Shown: positions 5,360 through 6,452 of the stretch, in pieces
How the letters are laid out: each line of letters begins with the position of its first letter
How positions within the stretch are numbered: position 1 is the first letter of the stretch
From: an uncultured Clostridia bacterium
GTDB taxonomy: Bacteria > Bacillota > Clostridia > Oscillospirales > Acutalibacteraceae
Assembly (NCBI GenBank): GCA_947623215.1
Contig: CANQGN010000084.1
Location: 1 to 6,452 of the forward strand
Direction of reading: 5' to 3'
Length of the DNA: 6,452 nt
Notes under the pieces: model-generated
The model's database searches: none
Told to the model about the DNA's origin: nothing
The model's input: only the letters and a program-made list of their open reading frames with translations
Position numbers and translations under genes: made by a program

Positions 5360-6452
5360 ATGCAAAAGCCCATTGTAGTACGAATGAAAGCCGCGCTGGC
5401 GGTGGCGCTGGCGCTCGCCATGGCGGTGCTGCTGGCGCTGGGCGTTTTGGCCGCCCGCCGCGTGCCCCCCGTTACCGGCAGCCTGCAAGCCCGCTTTGTG
5501 CGGGTAACCGACGCGCTGGAAGAGGAATATGAAGACGAAACCGTTTGCCCCGTGCTTTACCGCTCAGAAGACGGCAAGTATACCTGCACCGTTTCGTATA
5601 CTTACGAGCAATGGCAGGCGCTGCCGGGCGGCCACAGCTTTACCGGCACGGTCTATTTGCTGCAAGACGGCCGCGCCGTCGCCTTCCCCGCGCCGGTGGG
5701 GCAGGCGGCCATTCGCGAGGCGGTGCGCGACCTCAATTCCGACGCCCGTTCGGGGCTGTTTGGCGCCGCCATGGCCTGCGGGCTAATGGCGCTGGCGCTG
5801 GCGGTCATGACGATTTTCGGCCGCCATTTTACCAATTACGAGCAAATTTGGTTTTTGTCTATTATGGCGCTGGCCGGGGCGGTCTCGCTGCTGGCGCCGG
5901 AGGAAGAGGTAAACGGCGTGCAGGGGCTGGTGATTATGGCCCTGTATTTGGCCGACACCTTTTTAAACATTCTTTGCGAGCTGCTCATCTCCAAGCAAAG
6001 CAAGTGGAATTTCATTGTTTCGGTGTTTGTAGAAATTACCGAAATCCTCATTTGCGTAGTGCTGGCCTACCGCTTTGCCACCATGGTTTCTACCCTGTTT
6101 TTCTGGCTGCCCATTGATATTATCAGCTTTATCAACTGGCACCGCCACCCCGACCGGCAGGAAGAGGAGCTTACCCGCGTGCGCAAGCTGAGCGGCTGGA
6201 TGGAGGCGGCGGTCATTGCCGGTATTGTGGTCTTTACCGTGGTGGTGGGCTATTTGCTCTCCGGCCTTTCCATTACCACCGACCTGTTTGCCGGTAATCA
6301 GCTGCTGGCCACCGTGGTGTGTTATCTGGACGCCTGCGTAACCGCCGTGGGCATATGCAATGGGCTGTTTATTCTCTTCCGCTTTCGCGAGCAGTGGATC
6401 GCCTGGTATATCGACGCCCTGCTCGAAGCCGTTATTAACATTCTCTCCGGCC
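5360..6452 (+). CDS. PnuC-like membrane transporter with an extra N-terminal extracytoplasmic domain (3' truncated)
   Basis: The frame is open to the right edge, giving 364 codons. The ATG at 5360 follows AAGGAGAA (5343-5350), which overlaps the upstream stop. The layout is one N-terminal membrane segment (about 10-30), a soluble ~100-residue part (33-130) with a beta-rich stretch (DGKYTCTVSYTYEQW, then FTGTVYLLQDGRAVAFPAP), and then about eight hydrophobic segments starting near 133, 162, 187, 216, 238, 282, 314 and 345. The part from about 187 onward resembles PnuC vitamin/nucleoside facilitators: FFWLPIDIISFINWHRHPDR (247-266), a charged cytoplasmic loop, then the late ILFRFREQWIAWYIDALLE (338-356). 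PnuC proteins carry nicotinamide riboside, and relatives carry thiamin, riboflavin or deoxynucleosides. They are usually 200-250 residues, so the first ~180 residues are an addition whose role is unknown. The overall identification is good but not certain, and the substrate is open. Confidence 0.68.
   Translation, partial: MQKPIVVRMKAALAVALALAMAVLLALGVLAARRVPPVTGSLQARFVRVTDALEEEYEDETVCPVLYRSEDGKYTCTVSYTYEQWQALPGGHSFTGTVYLLQDGRAVAFPAPVGQAAIREAVRDLNSDARSGLFGAAMACGLMALALAVMTIFGRHFTNYEQIWFLSIMALAGAVSLLAPEEEVNGVQGLVIMALYLADTFLNILCELLISKQSKWNFIVSVFVEITEILICVVLAYRFATMVSTLFFWLPIDIISFINWHRHPDRQEEELTRVRKLSGWMEAAVIAGIVVFTVVVGYLLSGLSITTDLFAGNQLLATVVCYLDACVTAVGICNGLFILFRFREQWIAWYIDALLEAVINILSG

Noticed and set aside
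5391..5420. GCGCTGGCG-type short repeats, echoed near 5787-5804
   Set aside because: They are codon-level echoes of Leu-Ala-rich membrane helices in a GC-rich gene, not an independent repeat element.
4949..5488. A 179-codon minus-strand open frame across the COG4100 and PnuC-like genes
   Set aside because: His/Gly/Arg/Gln-rich shadow frame spanning the junction of two well-supported plus-strand genes.
5545..6117. A 190-codon plus-strand open frame inside the PnuC-like gene
   Set aside because: Arg/Gly/Ala-rich out-of-frame shadow; the frame from 5360 gives clean membrane segments and a good ribosome site.
1..6452. tRNA, rRNA, CRISPR array, insertion sequence or riboswitch
   Set aside because: No cloverleaf, regularly spaced repeat, transposase or terminal inverted repeat was recognised, and the only sizeable leaders (3629-3786 and 2527-2614) do not resemble a riboswitch I know.

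Overview
The window is GC-rich DNA carrying genes typical of Bacillota (Firmicutes): an AbrB/SpoVT-type regulator, a COG4100 (B. subtilis YnbB-like) PLP protein, strong AAGGAGG-type Shine-Dalgarno sites, GTG and TTG starts, and a consensus sigma-A promoter. The best guess is a high-GC clostridium, perhaps near Oscillospiraceae. That placement is an inference from gene content and style, not from any marker gene.

Layout, left to right. (1) The C-terminal part of an AraC-family regulator runs off the left edge (1-480, +). It is separated from the next gene by a strong hairpin (492-531) that can terminate both converging transcripts. (2) Three minus-strand genes follow, read from right to left: an AEC-family permease (3628-2615), a serine palmitoyltransferase-like alpha-oxoamine synthase (2526-1348), and a short-chain dehydrogenase/reductase (1355-552) whose start overlaps the synthase stop by 8 bases. 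(3) A 158-base intergenic region (3629-3786) holds two back-to-back promoters and a tandem 9-base repeat. (4) Three plus-strand genes follow: an AbrB-type regulator (3787-4041), the COG4100 PLP enzyme (4061-5344), and a polytopic membrane protein whose second half looks like PnuC (5360 to the right edge, incomplete).

The most interesting part is the minus-strand synthase plus reductase pair. An alpha-oxoamine synthase with the SPT-type LNGT, FSTGFQ and NPVLPPAVP motifs, translationally coupled to an SDR, is the minimal chemistry for making a 3-keto long-chain amino base and reducing it to the amino alcohol. Finding this in an apparent Bacillota genome would be unusual, because bacterial sphingolipid synthesis is best known from Bacteroidota and some Proteobacteria. 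No ceramide synthase or dedicated acyl carrier protein lies in the window, so the end product is open.

The plus-strand operon couples a probable autoregulator to a PLP lyase-like enzyme and a PnuC-type vitamin or nucleoside transporter with an unusual extra N-terminal extracytoplasmic domain. The two operons diverge from one shared control region, so the AbrB-type protein could regulate both. This is inferred from layout only.
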